38,806 bases of DNA, from the NCBI GenBank assembly GCA_017694335.1, contig JADIMZ010000062.1, forward strand, positions 1 through 38,806, in the 5' to 3' direction. The notes under the pieces are model-generated. The model searched no databases. It was not told where the DNA came from and worked only from the letters and a program-made list of their open reading frames with translations. Made by a program: the position numbers and the translations under genes. The DNA comes from Candidatus Pullibacteroides excrementavium (GTDB taxonomy: Bacteria > Bacteroidota > Bacteroidia > Bacteroidales > P3). Shown one piece after another: positions 1-9,930 of this stretch (within the stretch, counting starts at the first letter, position 1; each line of letters starts with the position of its first letter).

Positions 1-92
<92 letters not shown>

Positions 93-96
93 ACAG

Positions 97-127
97 AGGG
101 CGACCATCCGGTCGCCCTTTTTTTTTA
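97..127 (+). terminator. rRNA operon intrinsic terminator
   Basis: Perfect stem AGGGCGACC-atcc-GGTCGCCCT followed by a T-run. Confidence 0.9.
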
Positions 128-151
128 TTCGAAATCTTATGGCGATAATCT

Positions 152-200
152 GCCCGTCCCGGGATGCCATTACAAATGGCTTCTCGGGCGGTCCTTTTTC
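152..200 (+). terminator. Possible second rRNA operon terminator
   Basis: Nested stem GCCCG...GCCATT-aca-AATGGC...CGGGC followed by 'ggtcctttttc'. Confidence 0.5.
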
Positions 201-424
201 TTACGTTTCTTGAATTACAACTTGTAGGTTCTAAAAAAAAACTATTTGTATTGATTGTTAATGTATTGTTGTTTATTTTGTAGGGGTGTTCTTTCCTTTT
301 TTATGATGTTTTGTAGTCATAAAAAATCGCTGTTTTTTTGTACGCGTCTGTCCTTTTTTCATCAAATTTGTGCAAACAACATGCCTGAAAGAAGGCAGAC
401 AAGTATTAATTAAAACTCATAACA

Positions 425-3400
425 ATGAAAAAAGCTGGTGTATTTTTCCTGATGTTTTTGCTGCTGTCAGGTTGGGCCTTTTTGCAGGCACAAGAAGATT
501 TGATAGTACACAAGACGACCCGGATGTATGGTTTCAATACTAACACACCTGGGGGAATCATTTCTTTTCCTTTGGAGTCTCCATCTTCTTCTGAATTATT
601 GCATGCGGAAGATTCTTATCTGGCAAGTGCTGCCGCTTATGCTGAGGGATCTTATTATGTGGCCTTATGTAATCCGGATCAGACACCCTATGGTATTTTT
701 GCTTATGACCTCACAACTGGGGAAAGAGAATTGTTGGCAGACATGAGTGCGGCCCCATCCATCATATCTGAAATGACTTATGATTGGACAACGCAGACCA
801 TGTATGTTTTGGGAGAAGATTATCCGGCTACATCTTTGATGACACTTGATTTGAAGACGGGAGAATTGTCGGTTGTGGCCACGATAGACTTGAAAGTGTA
901 TAATACGTTGGCCTGTAGCCCTGATGGACGTTTGTTTGTGACGGAATCGTCCGGCATGTTGTCCGAATTGGACAAGGAAACAGGCCTCCCGACTGAATTG
1001 GGTGATTTGAGGACTTATGCCCAAGGATTGCAAAGTATGGAATTTGACTATTCTACAGGGAAATGTTATTGGGCTTATACCCGTTATGGGAGCTGTGCTT
1101 TGTATGAAGTGGATCTAGAATCCTTTACGAGCAAGCAGGTAGGTTCCTTTCCTTCCAATTACCAAGTGATAGGTTTGTTCCCCGCTTATACGGAAGCGGT
1201 GGCTGACGCGCCAGCAGCAGTAGAAGAATTGCTATTGTCTCCAGGCGAAGAGGGTGCGCAGGAAATGGAAATAAGCTGGAAGAATCCTGCGTTGACAATG
1301 GCTGGGGAGCCCCTCTCTTCACTATCTTCTGTAGGAATTTACCGAAACGATACTTTGATACACACAGAGGAAAATATTTTGCCGGGTTCCACTTCTTCCT
1401 ATACGGATTTGACAGTTCGGTCGGGCTTCCATGTGTATAAACTGATTCCTTATAACGAGATTGGCGAAGGTATGTGGCAATCTGCTTCCTCTTATGTCGG
1501 ACGGGATGTTCCGGGCAGCCCTGCTTCCATCCAGGCTGAAAAGCAAGACCAGAATACCGTGGTTCTGAGTTGGGATGCTCCGGAAGCGGGTTTGCAAGGG
1601 GGATGGTTCGATGAATCGAGCTTGTCTTATGACATATTGCGTATGCCAGACTCGACGGTACTTGCCACCGGTTTGAAAGATCAAACGTTTACCGATAGGA
1701 ATGTGATGGCCTACAATAGATATGTTTACCATATACAGTCCGTGTCTTCCGACGGGAAAGGGGGCGTAGCGCAGACGGAGTCTGTTTTGTTGGGCGATGC
1801 TTTGGCGCTGCCGTTCTTTTCTTCTTTAGAAACAGAAGAATCATTGTCATTGTGGACCTTGTATGATATGGACAGTAGTGGTCAGTCTTGGCAGATAGGA
1901 CAGTCTACCGGGTCAAGGCCAGGAGCCGAATCCTATGCAGACAATTCTTATCAGCATCCGTTGGACGACTGGATGGTTTCTCCTCCTTTGTATATCGAAT
2001 CGGGGCGCGACTACTTGCTTTCTTTCCATGTGCGGACGGCTTACTATGAGGCGGAACGCTTTGAAATCAGGCTTGGCAGTGGCAATACTCCGGACGAGCA
2101 GACGATATTGGTTTGCGATACGACTATGAAAGACTATTATGGGGAAGATGTTTCCTTGCCGGTAGTAGTGGAGGAAACGGGCATCTATTATTTGAGTTTC
2201 CGCCATGCCATGGAAATTGGTTCGGGTTTTGTCCTGCATTTGGAAGACGTGGAGTTCAAACGCAATGATGAAGGAAGCCTGAAAGGTACGGTGACGGATG
2301 TTGAAGGCACGCCAATTGAAAATGCTTTGGTCGTCTTGTCCGACTCTTTGACGGTTGAGACCGATGAGGAAGGTCGATATGCTTATCCGGTCTTGATTGA
2401 AGGGCAATATCCGATTCAGGTGTCCATGACAGGTTACAAGGATTACAAGGATACAGTGGAGATCGTGGCTATGCAAGAAACGGTAGCCGATGTGAAGCTG
2501 GAATCATTGCCTTATTGGTCTTTGAGCGGTATTGTTAAGGATCAAGGCGGCAATATCTTGTCCGGTGCAAGGGTCTGCATGGATGGTTACGCGCATTTTG
2601 AAGCTTATACCGATGCCGAAGGGCGTTTTGAAATCGATAGTGTCTTTGAAAAGGAAAATTATACGGTAAGAATCAGCAAGAACGCTTACAAATCCGTGGA
2701 TATGGAGCAATCGATGCTGGATGATGTGGATTTAGGAGAAGTAAAACTTTCCTTGTCCAATATTGCTCCCTACAGTCTGTCGGTGACGGATACTGCCCCC
2801 TTGACCTTGTCTTTGGAACGTCCTCTGGATTTGAAAGAGCATAGCTATGATAATGGAGTGCCGATGGCCAATCATAGCTTAGGCTACGATGCCGGTTCGG
2901 AGTACCACATCATGGCTGCAGTGTATCGTGAACCTTCGGCCGTACGGAGGGTGAAATGGTACACACGGGCCAGTGAGAGTCCTTATAAGGCAGATTTGTA
3001 TCATGTATATCTGTTTGATTTGGATGAAGAAGGCAATCCTACCGCGAACAAGCTTTACGAACAAAAAAATATTGAAGGGGTGGATGAGCAGTGGTTTGTC
3101 TTGGAATTGGATTCGGCGGTCATTGCACCCCGAGGATTCATGTTGGCTTTGAGTGGGAATGGAAATGTTTCGATGGCGATAGATACGAATACGAATCCTG
3201 CCAATCAGATGGCTCGTACCCAGTGCTACAGTATCAATTATAATACAGCTAACTATCTGGTGTACTTTGAAGAGAATGGGTGGAACTACCGTTTGCTTTT
3301 GCGAGCCGAAGCCGAACATCTGGAACCTGCGGAATCCACGCCTTTGAATGTGGTTTACGATATATACCGTTTTGATGTGGGCGATATGGATGATGCTGAT

Positions 3401-4885
3401 TCATGGACTATGATAGGCGAGAATATAACAGCGACTACATTGGAAGATGATACATTCGATGCATTGCCCCAAGGTATTTACCAATATGCTGCCCGCGCGG
3501 TATATCCGGTTGAAAATCTGTTGTCGGATCCTGTTTTTTCAGAAGAGATTCCTGTGAAGATGGAAACGGATGTGCGTGTAGAGCTTGAAACGAATGATGC
3601 CTCAGGCTCGGCTGACGGGGCTTTGGTTACAATGGACAATGGCGCTGGGCATGTATATAGGGCTACTGTGAAGAATGGTGCGGCGGTATTTGAGAATGTA
3701 TGGAAAGCAGAGTATGCTTTGAAAATATCTAAAGCGGGGTATGAAGATATAAACGAGACAATCATAGTGGACGAAGAGCCTTCCTACACGTTCACTTACA
3801 CACTGATGCAAATATTGTATCCTGTAGACAATATCGATGTGCTCGAAACGGGAACAGCCAGTGAGCGAAAAGTTCTTTGGAATACGTTTGCCAATATCTT
3901 CGATAGTTTTGAAGACGGTACGGCTGCTGCCGATTTTGAATTGAATCCGGGCAGTACGGCTGGTTGGCAATATGTGGATGCCGATGGGGCCCCGACCTAT
4001 CGTTTCGGAAATACTTCTTTCCCGACTTCCGGCGCCAAGATGGCTGCGGTCTTGTTCAATCCGTTGACAACCACTCCTCCTCATGCTACAAGAGCGTACG
4101 ACGGGGATAGGATGTTGGCCTTTTTCTGCCCATCGGGAGGAATTCCTGCAGATGATTGGCTGATATCGCCCGAATTGGATTTCTATAAGGACTTCGAGTT
4201 CAGTTTCTATGCTCGTAAATTCAATGATGACAGTGTGTTCTATAATGATGAGTATGTCAGTGTAGGTTACTCGACTACGACTGCCGATACGGCCTCCTTT
4301 ATCTGGTTGGATGAAGAGCCTGTTGTGGTTCCAACAGCGTGGACCTCGTTTGCCTACAAGATTCCGACCGAAGCCAAGTTTGTGGCCTTGCGTCGTCAAT
4401 GCGAGGATGGCTTTATCTTGTTTGTAGATAATATTTCCATCGGAGTAAGCCGTCCGGAACCGGTACAGAAGAAATCGGCAGACACTTACCATGTGTATTT
4501 GGACGGGACCAAGATAGCGGAAACCTCGGAAACCGAATATCTGCTTACTGGCTTGAAAAACGGGACGCATTATGTCGGAGTGACTCGGGTGTACGAGACA
4601 GGCGAATCGGAAGATTTGACCATCGCCTTTACCGTGTCCGGTTCGGACGCTTCAATGGAAGCTTTGGCGGCGCAAATATCGGGTGTGTATGTGGATGGCG
4701 ATATGTTGAAGATAAAAGGCGGATGTGAAGGCTTTGAATTGTTTGATGCTGTAGGGCATTTGTGCGTCTCGGACGTGGCAGGGAAAACAGAATTTCATGT
4801 AGGCTCACTGCCTGCCGGTGTTTATGTCGCTCGTATTTGGGGCTTGGATGGAGAAGTGCGGGTGTATAGAGTCTTTATTCCTTAG
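425..4885 (+). CDS. Large secreted modular protein: beta-propeller-like N-terminus, Fn3-like, two cleaved-adhesin/choice-of-anchor J-like, and carboxypeptidase regulatory-like domains, with a T9SS-type C-terminal sorting-like domain
   Basis: 1486-aa ORF with N-terminal signal peptide (MKKAGVFFLMFLLLSGWAFLQAQ); 'DDWMVSPPLYIESGRDYLLSFHVR' and 'DDWLISPELDFYKDFEFSFYARK' anchor-J-like motifs; 'LKGTVTDVEGTPIENALVVLSDSLTVETDEEGRYAYPVLIEGQYPIQV' CarboxypepD_reg-like; C-term 'FELFDAVGHLCVSDVAGKTEFHVGSLPAGVYVARIWGLDGEVRVYRVFIP' resembles T9SS type A sorting domains. Confidence 0.75.
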   Translation: MKKAGVFFLMFLLLSGWAFLQAQEDLIVHKTTRMYGFNTNTPGGIISFPLESPSSSELLHAEDSYLASAAAYAEGSYYVALCNPDQTPYGIFAYDLTTGERELLADMSAAPSIISEMTYDWTTQTMYVLGEDYPATSLMTLDLKTGELSVVATIDLKVYNTLACSPDGRLFVTESSGMLSELDKETGLPTELGDLRTYAQGLQSMEFDYSTGKCYWAYTRYGSCALYEVDLESFTSKQVGSFPSNYQVIGLFPAYTEAVADAPAAVEELLLSPGEEGAQEMEISWKNPALTMAGEPLSSLSSVGIYRNDTLIHTEENILPGSTSSYTDLTVRSGFHVYKLIPYNEIGEGMWQSASSYVGRDVPGSPASIQAEKQDQNTVVLSWDAPEAGLQGGWFDESSLSYDILRMPDSTVLATGLKDQTFTDRNVMAYNRYVYHIQSVSSDGKGGVAQTESVLLGDALALPFFSSLETEESLSLWTLYDMDSSGQSWQIGQSTGSRPGAESYADNSYQHPLDDWMVSPPLYIESGRDYLLSFHVRTAYYEAERFEIRLGSGNTPDEQTILVCDTTMKDYYGEDVSLPVVVEETGIYYLSFRHAMEIGSGFVLHLEDVEFKRNDEGSLKGTVTDVEGTPIENALVVLSDSLTVETDEEGRYAYPVLIEGQYPIQVSMTGYKDYKDTVEIVAMQETVADVKLESLPYWSLSGIVKDQGGNILSGARVCMDGYAHFEAYTDAEGRFEIDSVFEKENYTVRISKNAYKSVDMEQSMLDDVDLGEVKLSLSNIAPYSLSVTDTAPLTLSLERPLDLKEHSYDNGVPMANHSLGYDAGSEYHIMAAVYREPSAVRRVKWYTRASESPYKADLYHVYLFDLDEEGNPTANKLYEQKNIEGVDEQWFVLELDSAVIAPRGFMLALSGNGNVSMAIDTNTNPANQMARTQCYSINYNTANYLVYFEENGWNYRLLLRAEAEHLEPAESTPLNVVYDIYRFDVGDMDDADSWTMIGENITATTLEDDTFDALPQGIYQYAARAVYPVENLLSDPVFSEEIPVKMETDVRVELETNDASGSADGALVTMDNGAGHVYRATVKNGAAVFENVWKAEYALKISKAGYEDINETIIVDEEPSYTFTYTLMQILYPVDNIDVLETGTASERKVLWNTFANIFDSFEDGTAAADFELNPGSTAGWQYVDADGAPTYRFGNTSFPTSGAKMAAVLFNPLTTTPPHATRAYDGDRMLAFFCPSGGIPADDWLISPELDFYKDFEFSFYARKFNDDSVFYNDEYVSVGYSTTTADTASFIWLDEEPVVVPTAWTSFAYKIPTEAKFVALRRQCEDGFILFVDNISIGVSRPEPVQKKSADTYHVYLDGTKIAETSETEYLLTGLKNGTHYVGVTRVYETGESEDLTIAFTVSGSDASMEALAAQISGVYVDGDMLKIKGGCEGFELFDAVGHLCVSDVAGKTEFHVGSLPAGVYVARIWGLDGEVRVYRVFIP

Positions 4886-5064
4886 TCGTTTTCTTTTGAG
4901 ACTATGGTCGGCATGCCTGAACTCGGGCATGCCGGCTTTAGTGTTTATCATTTATGTCGAGGGGATTGGTCTCTTGATGGTTCTTATGGGCCGGTATTGT
5001 TGAAATGAACTTTTTTTGCGTTCTTTGGATTCTGTAGTATGGTATGCGGAATTCAAAAGACACA

Positions 5065-6711
5065 ATGGAGAAAGTATATACGGAGAAAAGGAAAAGAATA
5101 GGAAAGATAATGTTGTTCTCGTTTGTTTTTGCCTATTTGATGACAGGGCTTTCTTTGCAGGCGCAGTCGGTGGATTCCTTGCTGGAGAAAGCGTATTTGT
5201 TGGATATGTCTGCTCCGGAACAGGCCAAACAAAGCGCTTTGGTGGCCTATGAGATGGGGCAAGCCTCAAAAGACGAAGCCGTATGTGCCAAGGCATTGGC
5301 TTCGTATGCATGGGTGACTATGGTAGAGGGGGATTTCGAGATGAGTCTCAGTGTATATTTGAATGCGTTGGAGTATTGCCCTGCTGATTCTTTGCATATC
5401 AAAGCGGATATCTACAACGGGATAGGCTGGGTTTATACACGCTTGGATAATTTCCCGGATGCGGCTTTTTATATTCGTCAGAGCATCAAGTTGTGTGAAG
5501 AGCTTGACTTTCCGGAAGGATTGGCATCGGCTTATAATAATTATGGATTGAATTATTATTATAGCGGAGATTACTTTTCCGCGGATTCTTGCTTCAATAT
5601 TGCTTTGCAGATAGCAAGAAGCATAGAAAATCAAAAATATGTGGCGGCCATTATCAACAACTTGTGCATGTCCCCAGGTAATGGCTTGCAGAAGATTTCC
5701 ATGTTGGAGGAGTCGATACGGATTAATACGTCCTTGAATGTAATCTGGTCTTTGGCAGAGAATTATAACAATTTAGGACGGCAGTATTACTATCTGGGGC
5801 GGTACGATGAAGCTTTGGTTGCTTTGGAGAAAGCGGAATCTTATGCATGGAAAGTGGATGCCAAGGATTTGCTATATGAGAATTATGCTGTCCGAACAAA
5901 GGTGCATGCACAGAGAAAAGACTACGCCATGGCTTATGCATGTACGCAGAAACAGTTGGAAATCAACAAGACGATACAATCGGAACGAAGCCTTCGGAAA
6001 ATAGAGAATAGTTTCACACATCAAAAACTGATGAAGTTGGAACAAGAATACGAGATGCGCCAGCAAGAGCATCGGATGGCTATTCGTCAGAGGAACTATC
6101 TGCTATTGTTTGCGGTGTTGATGCTTTGCATGGGAGGGCTGTATGTCCGGCAACGTTTTTTGCGGAAAAAGAAGGAAATGGAAGTCCTTGCGCAGCAGAT
6201 GGAACTGGAACAGTCTCACCGCAAGATTATGGAATTGGAGCTGAAGAGGAAGGAAGAGGCGATTTCCGGAGTTTCGTCACGTTTGCAAGAGACGGAAGGC
6301 AAATTGGCATACACAATGATGTTTGTGCGGTACAGGAACGAACTGTTGGAGAAAATCCGGGAGAAGATACGGGCGACATATAAGCTGGATGCCCAGGAAA
6401 TACCTGTCGAGCTGAAGAAAATCAATATGTTTATTGGCCAAAATGAGATTTCTATTGCGGATGACGAATTGTCAAGAGAGATCGATGCCCAGAATGAAGC
6501 TTTCTGTACACGTTTGGCTGCCCGGTATCCAGGTATGACGGGGAAAGGTCAAGAATTGGCTGTTTTTCTCAGAATGGGATTGTCAATCAGGGAAATATCT
6601 ATGGTTACCGGCAATTCGATAAAGACATTGAACATGAATCGCTATCGCTTGCGGAAGCATTTGGGCTTGAATCCGGAAGAGGATTTGGTTGAGCTGCTGA
6701 AAAAAATTTGA
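5065..6711 (+). CDS. TPR-repeat transmembrane protein with C-terminal coiled coil and LuxR-like HTH
   Basis: Signal/TM N-terminus, several TPR-like repeats, TM (YLLLFAVLMLCMGGLYV), coiled coil, then 'LAVFLRMGLSIREISMVTGNSIKTLNMNRYRLRKHLGL' HTH. Start chosen at the internal ATG (MEKVYTEKRK). Confidence 0.75.
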   Translation: MEKVYTEKRKRIGKIMLFSFVFAYLMTGLSLQAQSVDSLLEKAYLLDMSAPEQAKQSALVAYEMGQASKDEAVCAKALASYAWVTMVEGDFEMSLSVYLNALEYCPADSLHIKADIYNGIGWVYTRLDNFPDAAFYIRQSIKLCEELDFPEGLASAYNNYGLNYYYSGDYFSADSCFNIALQIARSIENQKYVAAIINNLCMSPGNGLQKISMLEESIRINTSLNVIWSLAENYNNLGRQYYYLGRYDEALVALEKAESYAWKVDAKDLLYENYAVRTKVHAQRKDYAMAYACTQKQLEINKTIQSERSLRKIENSFTHQKLMKLEQEYEMRQQEHRMAIRQRNYLLLFAVLMLCMGGLYVRQRFLRKKKEMEVLAQQMELEQSHRKIMELELKRKEEAISGVSSRLQETEGKLAYTMMFVRYRNELLEKIREKIRATYKLDAQEIPVELKKINMFIGQNEISIADDELSREIDAQNEAFCTRLAARYPGMTGKGQELAVFLRMGLSIREISMVTGNSIKTLNMNRYRLRKHLGLNPEEDLVELLKKI

Positions 6712-6747
6712 GGGAAACTGTCGTGATTGGCAGGTATTTATACGGGA

Positions 6748-6781
6748 CGACCCTGATAGAACGTATTCTGTCAGGGTCGCT
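6748..6781 (+). terminator. Putative terminator hairpin between the convergent TPR-HTH and PLP-acyltransferase genes
   Basis: Stem GACCCTGATAGAA-cgta-TTCTGTCAGGGTC (one mismatch). Confidence 0.5.
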
Positions 6782-6837
6782 ATCGTTATAATAGGAACAT
6801 TTCAGACAGTTTCTTCCTGTCTTGGAGGTATTTGCTG

Positions 6838-8085
6838 TTATGCGTTCATCGCTTTCATCTCCATCTTGGCATAAGTGCCGTTGAAGAGCTTTTCCTTGAC
6901 AGCGTTGAAGGCTTCGAGCGTGTATTTGACATCGTCCAGCGTATGGACGGCCGTAGGAATCAAGCGCAGGATGATAGTGCCTTTCGGAACGACCGGGTAG
7001 GTCACGATAGAGCAGAAGATATTGTAGTATTCGCGGATATCGTAAGTCAGGTTGGTCGCTTCGGGCACGTTTCCGTTGAGCGTTACCGGGGTGACAGGCG
7101 AATTGGTCAGACCGATGTTGAAACCGTTTTCCTTCAAACCGCCTTGCAACGCGCGGACAATAGTCCACAGCTTTTCGCGGAGTTCGGGATGGGTCTTCAT
7201 CATTTCCAAACGTTTCTGGGCCCCGATAACGATAGGCATCGGCAAGCTCTTGGCATAAATCTGCGAACGCAAGTTGAAGCGCAGGTAACGGATGATTTCC
7301 TTAGGACCGGCCACGAAACCGCCTACCAAAGCGAAGGATTTGGCGAACGTTCCCAAATGGATGTCGATAGCATCTTCCACACCTTGTTCTTCTCCTGTTC
7401 CCCGGCCATGGGCACCCATCGTCCCGATACCGTGGGCATCATCGACCACCAGACGGAAATCGTATTTCTTCTTGAGTTCGGCCAGACCTTTGATATCGCC
7501 CATATCCCCACTCATGCCGAAAACGCCTTCGGTGATGACAAGGATACCGCCGCCGGTCTTGGCAACCACATCTTGAGCATGCTTGAGTTGCTTTTCGGCC
7601 GATTCCATGTCGTTATGCTTGAACATGAAACGCTTGCCGATATGCAGGCGCATCCCGTCGATGAGCGAAGCGTGGGCTTCGGCATCGAACACGATTACAT
7701 CGTTGCGGTCAACCAAACAGTCAATCGTGGAAAAAATGCCCTGATAGCCGAAATTGAATACATAGGCGGCTTCTTTGCCGACAAAATCGGCCAAATCCTG
7801 TTCCAATTTCATGTGCTGCTTGCTCTGGCCTGACATCATCCTGGCCCCCATCGGGTAAGCCAGACCGTATTCGGCAGCAGCTTCTGCGTCCACTTTCCGT
7901 ACTTCAGGATGGTTGGCCAAGCCCAAATAGTTGTTCAGGCTCCATACCAAGCGTTCTTTTCCATTGAACATCATTCGGTTGGAAATAGGACCTTCCAGTT
8001 TCGGGAACATGTAATACCCGTCGGCTTCATCTGCATATTGGCCTAATGGACCAAAATTCTTGAGCAGTTTTTCAAAAATGTCCAC
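6838..8085 (-). CDS. AONS/SPT-family PLP-dependent acyltransferase; candidate cysteate C-fatty acyltransferase (sulfonolipid synthesis)
   Basis: Alpha-oxoamine synthase family features: 'NYLGLANHPEV', 'GARMMSG', 'VVDDAHGIGTMGAHGRG', PLP-Lys region 'GTFAKSFALVGGFVAG'. Start taken at GTG 8085 (V/M-DIFEKLLKNFGPLGQYADEADGYYMFPKLEG), which fits homologs better than the long ORF start. Confidence 0.85.
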   Translation of the reverse strand: MDIFEKLLKNFGPLGQYADEADGYYMFPKLEGPISNRMMFNGKERLVWSLNNYLGLANHPEVRKVDAEAAAEYGLAYPMGARMMSGQSKQHMKLEQDLADFVGKEAAYVFNFGYQGIFSTIDCLVDRNDVIVFDAEAHASLIDGMRLHIGKRFMFKHNDMESAEKQLKHAQDVVAKTGGGILVITEGVFGMSGDMGDIKGLAELKKKYDFRLVVDDAHGIGTMGAHGRGTGEEQGVEDAIDIHLGTFAKSFALVGGFVAGPKEIIRYLRFNLRSQIYAKSLPMPIVIGAQKRLEMMKTHPELREKLWTIVRALQGGLKENGFNIGLTNSPVTPVTLNGNVPEATNLTYDIREYYNIFCSIVTYPVVPKGTIILRLIPTAVHTLDDVKYTLEAFNAVKEKLFNGTYAKMEMKAMNA

Positions 8086-8155
8086 TTTTGTAAAAGTTTG
8101 GTTTGTAATATTTTGTGAATGCGATGCCGCGTCTCTACACACAACACTGCATCTT

Positions 8156-8188
8156 GCAAAGATAGTGAAAGCCGAGCGCAAAGACAAG
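8156..8188 (-). promoter_or_regulatory. Bacteroidota-type promoter-like element (TATCTTTG -7 box with conserved upstream spacer)
   Basis: Minus strand reads CTTG-TCTTTGCGCTCGGCTTTCAC-TATCTTTGC, upstream of the PLP acyltransferase. Confidence 0.6.
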
Positions 8189-8336
8189 CCTTTATGAATC
8201 TTGAATTCGTCCGCTATTTCATAGCTCGGGGAAAAGCAGTAAGTTTGCCGTTCCATTCGAGGATGGGCTTGCCTGCGGGGAAAAGACTCTCGCGAAGCGC
8301 ATCTTGGGCTGGATACACCTATCAATTATCATAAGG

Positions 8337-9158
8337 ATGAGCACAGCGGTTCATGAATCCCATAGCAAGGTGACGACACGCACTTTGTTGAAGATGAAAG
8401 CGGAAGGAAAGAAAATAGCCATGCTGACGGCCTACGACTATTCGATGGCCAAGCTGCTTGATCAGGCCGGCGTGGATGTCATTCTGGTCGGGGATTCAGC
8501 CGCCAATGTGATGGCAGGCTATCCTACAACTTTGCCGATTACCTTGGATCAGATGATTTACCACGGGGTTTCGGTGGTAAGAGGCGTGAACCGGGCCTTG
8601 GTCGTGGTGGATATGCCATTCGGTTCCTACCAAGGAGACTCGTTGGAAGCCTTGCGTTCGGCTGTGCGTATCATGAAGGAGACCGGAGCCGATGCCGTCA
8701 AATTGGAAGGCGGCCAGGAGGAAGCCGATTCCATAAGGAATATCATTTCGGCAGGAATTCCCGTGATGGGGCATCTTGGACTTACTCCGCAATCGATTAA
8801 TCAATTCGGTACGTATGCGGTTCGGGCCACTACCGAAAAGGAGGCCGAAAAGCTGATGCAGGATGCCTTGTTGTTGGAAAAGTTGGGATGTTTCAGCCTT
8901 GTATTGGAAAAGATACCGGCAGAATTGGCCGGGGAAGTCAGCCGGGCCGTGTCGATTCCGGTTATCGGGATAGGAGCTGGCAATCAGGTGGATGGACAGG
9001 TATTGGTGATGCATGATATGTTAGGTATCACCCAAGGGTTCTCCCCGCGTTTCTTACGCCGGTACCATGATTTGGGTACGGAAATCACCAAGGCGGTTTC
9101 GCATTATGTGGAAGATGTGAAGGCTTCTTGTTTCCCGAACGAAAACGAACAGTACTGA
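8337..9158 (+). CDS. panB: 3-methyl-2-oxobutanoate hydroxymethyltransferase
   Basis: '[59 protein letters not shown]' and '[19 protein letters not shown]', '[24 protein letters not shown]' are PanB signatures. Confidence 0.95.
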   Translation: MSTAVHESHSKVTTRTLLKMKAEGKKIAMLTAYDYSMAKLLDQAGVDVILVGDSAANVMAGYPTTLPITLDQMIYHGVSVVRGVNRALVVVDMPFGSYQGDSLEALRSAVRIMKETGADAVKLEGGQEEADSIRNIISAGIPVMGHLGLTPQSINQFGTYAVRATTEKEAEKLMQDALLLEKLGCFSLVLEKIPAELAGEVSRAVSIPVIGIGAGNQVDGQVLVMHDMLGITQGFSPRFLRRYHDLGTEITKAVSHYVEDVKASCFPNENEQY

Positions 9159-9835
9159 TGCAGCCCCCAGCTCCCATATTGTATGAAGACAACCATCTTT
9201 TGGCGGTCAACAAGCTGCCGGGACAGATTGTGCAGGGCGACAAGACCGGGGATGTTCCTTTGAGCGAGCAGTTCAAGGCATTTATCAAGGAGAGGGATGC
9301 CAAGCCGGGCAATGTATTCCTTGGCGTGGTGCACCGTTTGGACCGTCCGGTGAGCGGTGTCTTGCTTTTTGCCAAGACCGGCAAGGCTTTGGCTCGACTG
9401 AACGCGATGATAAGGGAAAGGGAGTTCCAGAAAATCTATTGGGCCATCTGTCGGAACGAACCTGTCGAACCGCAGGGACATCTGTTGCAATACCTGTACA
9501 AGAACGAAGCCAACAACAAATCCTATATCTGTCCGCCGGAGCGTCCCGGGGCCCAGAAAGCGGAGCTATACTATAAAGTAATCGGGCATTCGGAACGTTA
9601 TGCTTTGATAGAAGTGGAGTTGTGTACCGGCCGGCATCATCAGATCCGGGTCCAGCTTGCTGGGATGGGCTGTCCGATACAAGGGGATTTGAAGTACGGT
9701 GACAAGAGGAGCAATCCGGATGGAAGCATTTCCTTGCATGCCCGTTATCTTCAGTTGATTCATCCGGTCAGGAAGACGGAATTGCGGATCGAGGCACCTA
9801 CCCCTCAAAGCGGTGTATGGCCGCATTTCTGTTAG
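9158..9835 (+). CDS. RluA-family pseudouridine synthase
   Basis: 'HRLDRPVSGVLLFAKT' catalytic motif and 'CTGRHHQIRVQLAGMGCPIQGDLKYG'. Start ATG overlaps the panB stop (TGATG). Confidence 0.9.
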   Translation: MQPPAPILYEDNHLLAVNKLPGQIVQGDKTGDVPLSEQFKAFIKERDAKPGNVFLGVVHRLDRPVSGVLLFAKTGKALARLNAMIREREFQKIYWAICRNEPVEPQGHLLQYLYKNEANNKSYICPPERPGAQKAELYYKVIGHSERYALIEVELCTGRHHQIRVQLAGMGCPIQGDLKYGDKRSNPDGSISLHARYLQLIHPVRKTELRIEAPTPQSGVWPHFC

Positions 9836-9930
9836 ACTGTATTTTACAAGTCCGTAAGTTGTAGATGGGCTCGATGCCTCGCCTATCAAATGGGCTTCGC
9901 CAATCGAGCAAGGAACGGTATGCTTGCCAA

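Noticed and set aside
4909-4934. CGGCATGCC...GGCATGCCG hairpin as a strong terminator
   Set aside because: Good stem after the 425-4885 gene but no proper T-run (gcttta); left unannotated as a terminator because the following same-strand gene may be co-transcribed.
6832-7833. 333-aa plus-strand ORF opposite the PLP acyltransferase
   Set aside because: Antisense shadow ORF; the minus-strand protein has the full AONS family motif set.
8086-8325. 80-residue N-terminal extension of the PLP acyltransferase ORF
   Set aside because: Overlaps the promoter-like element; homologous sequence begins at the GTG codon at 8085.
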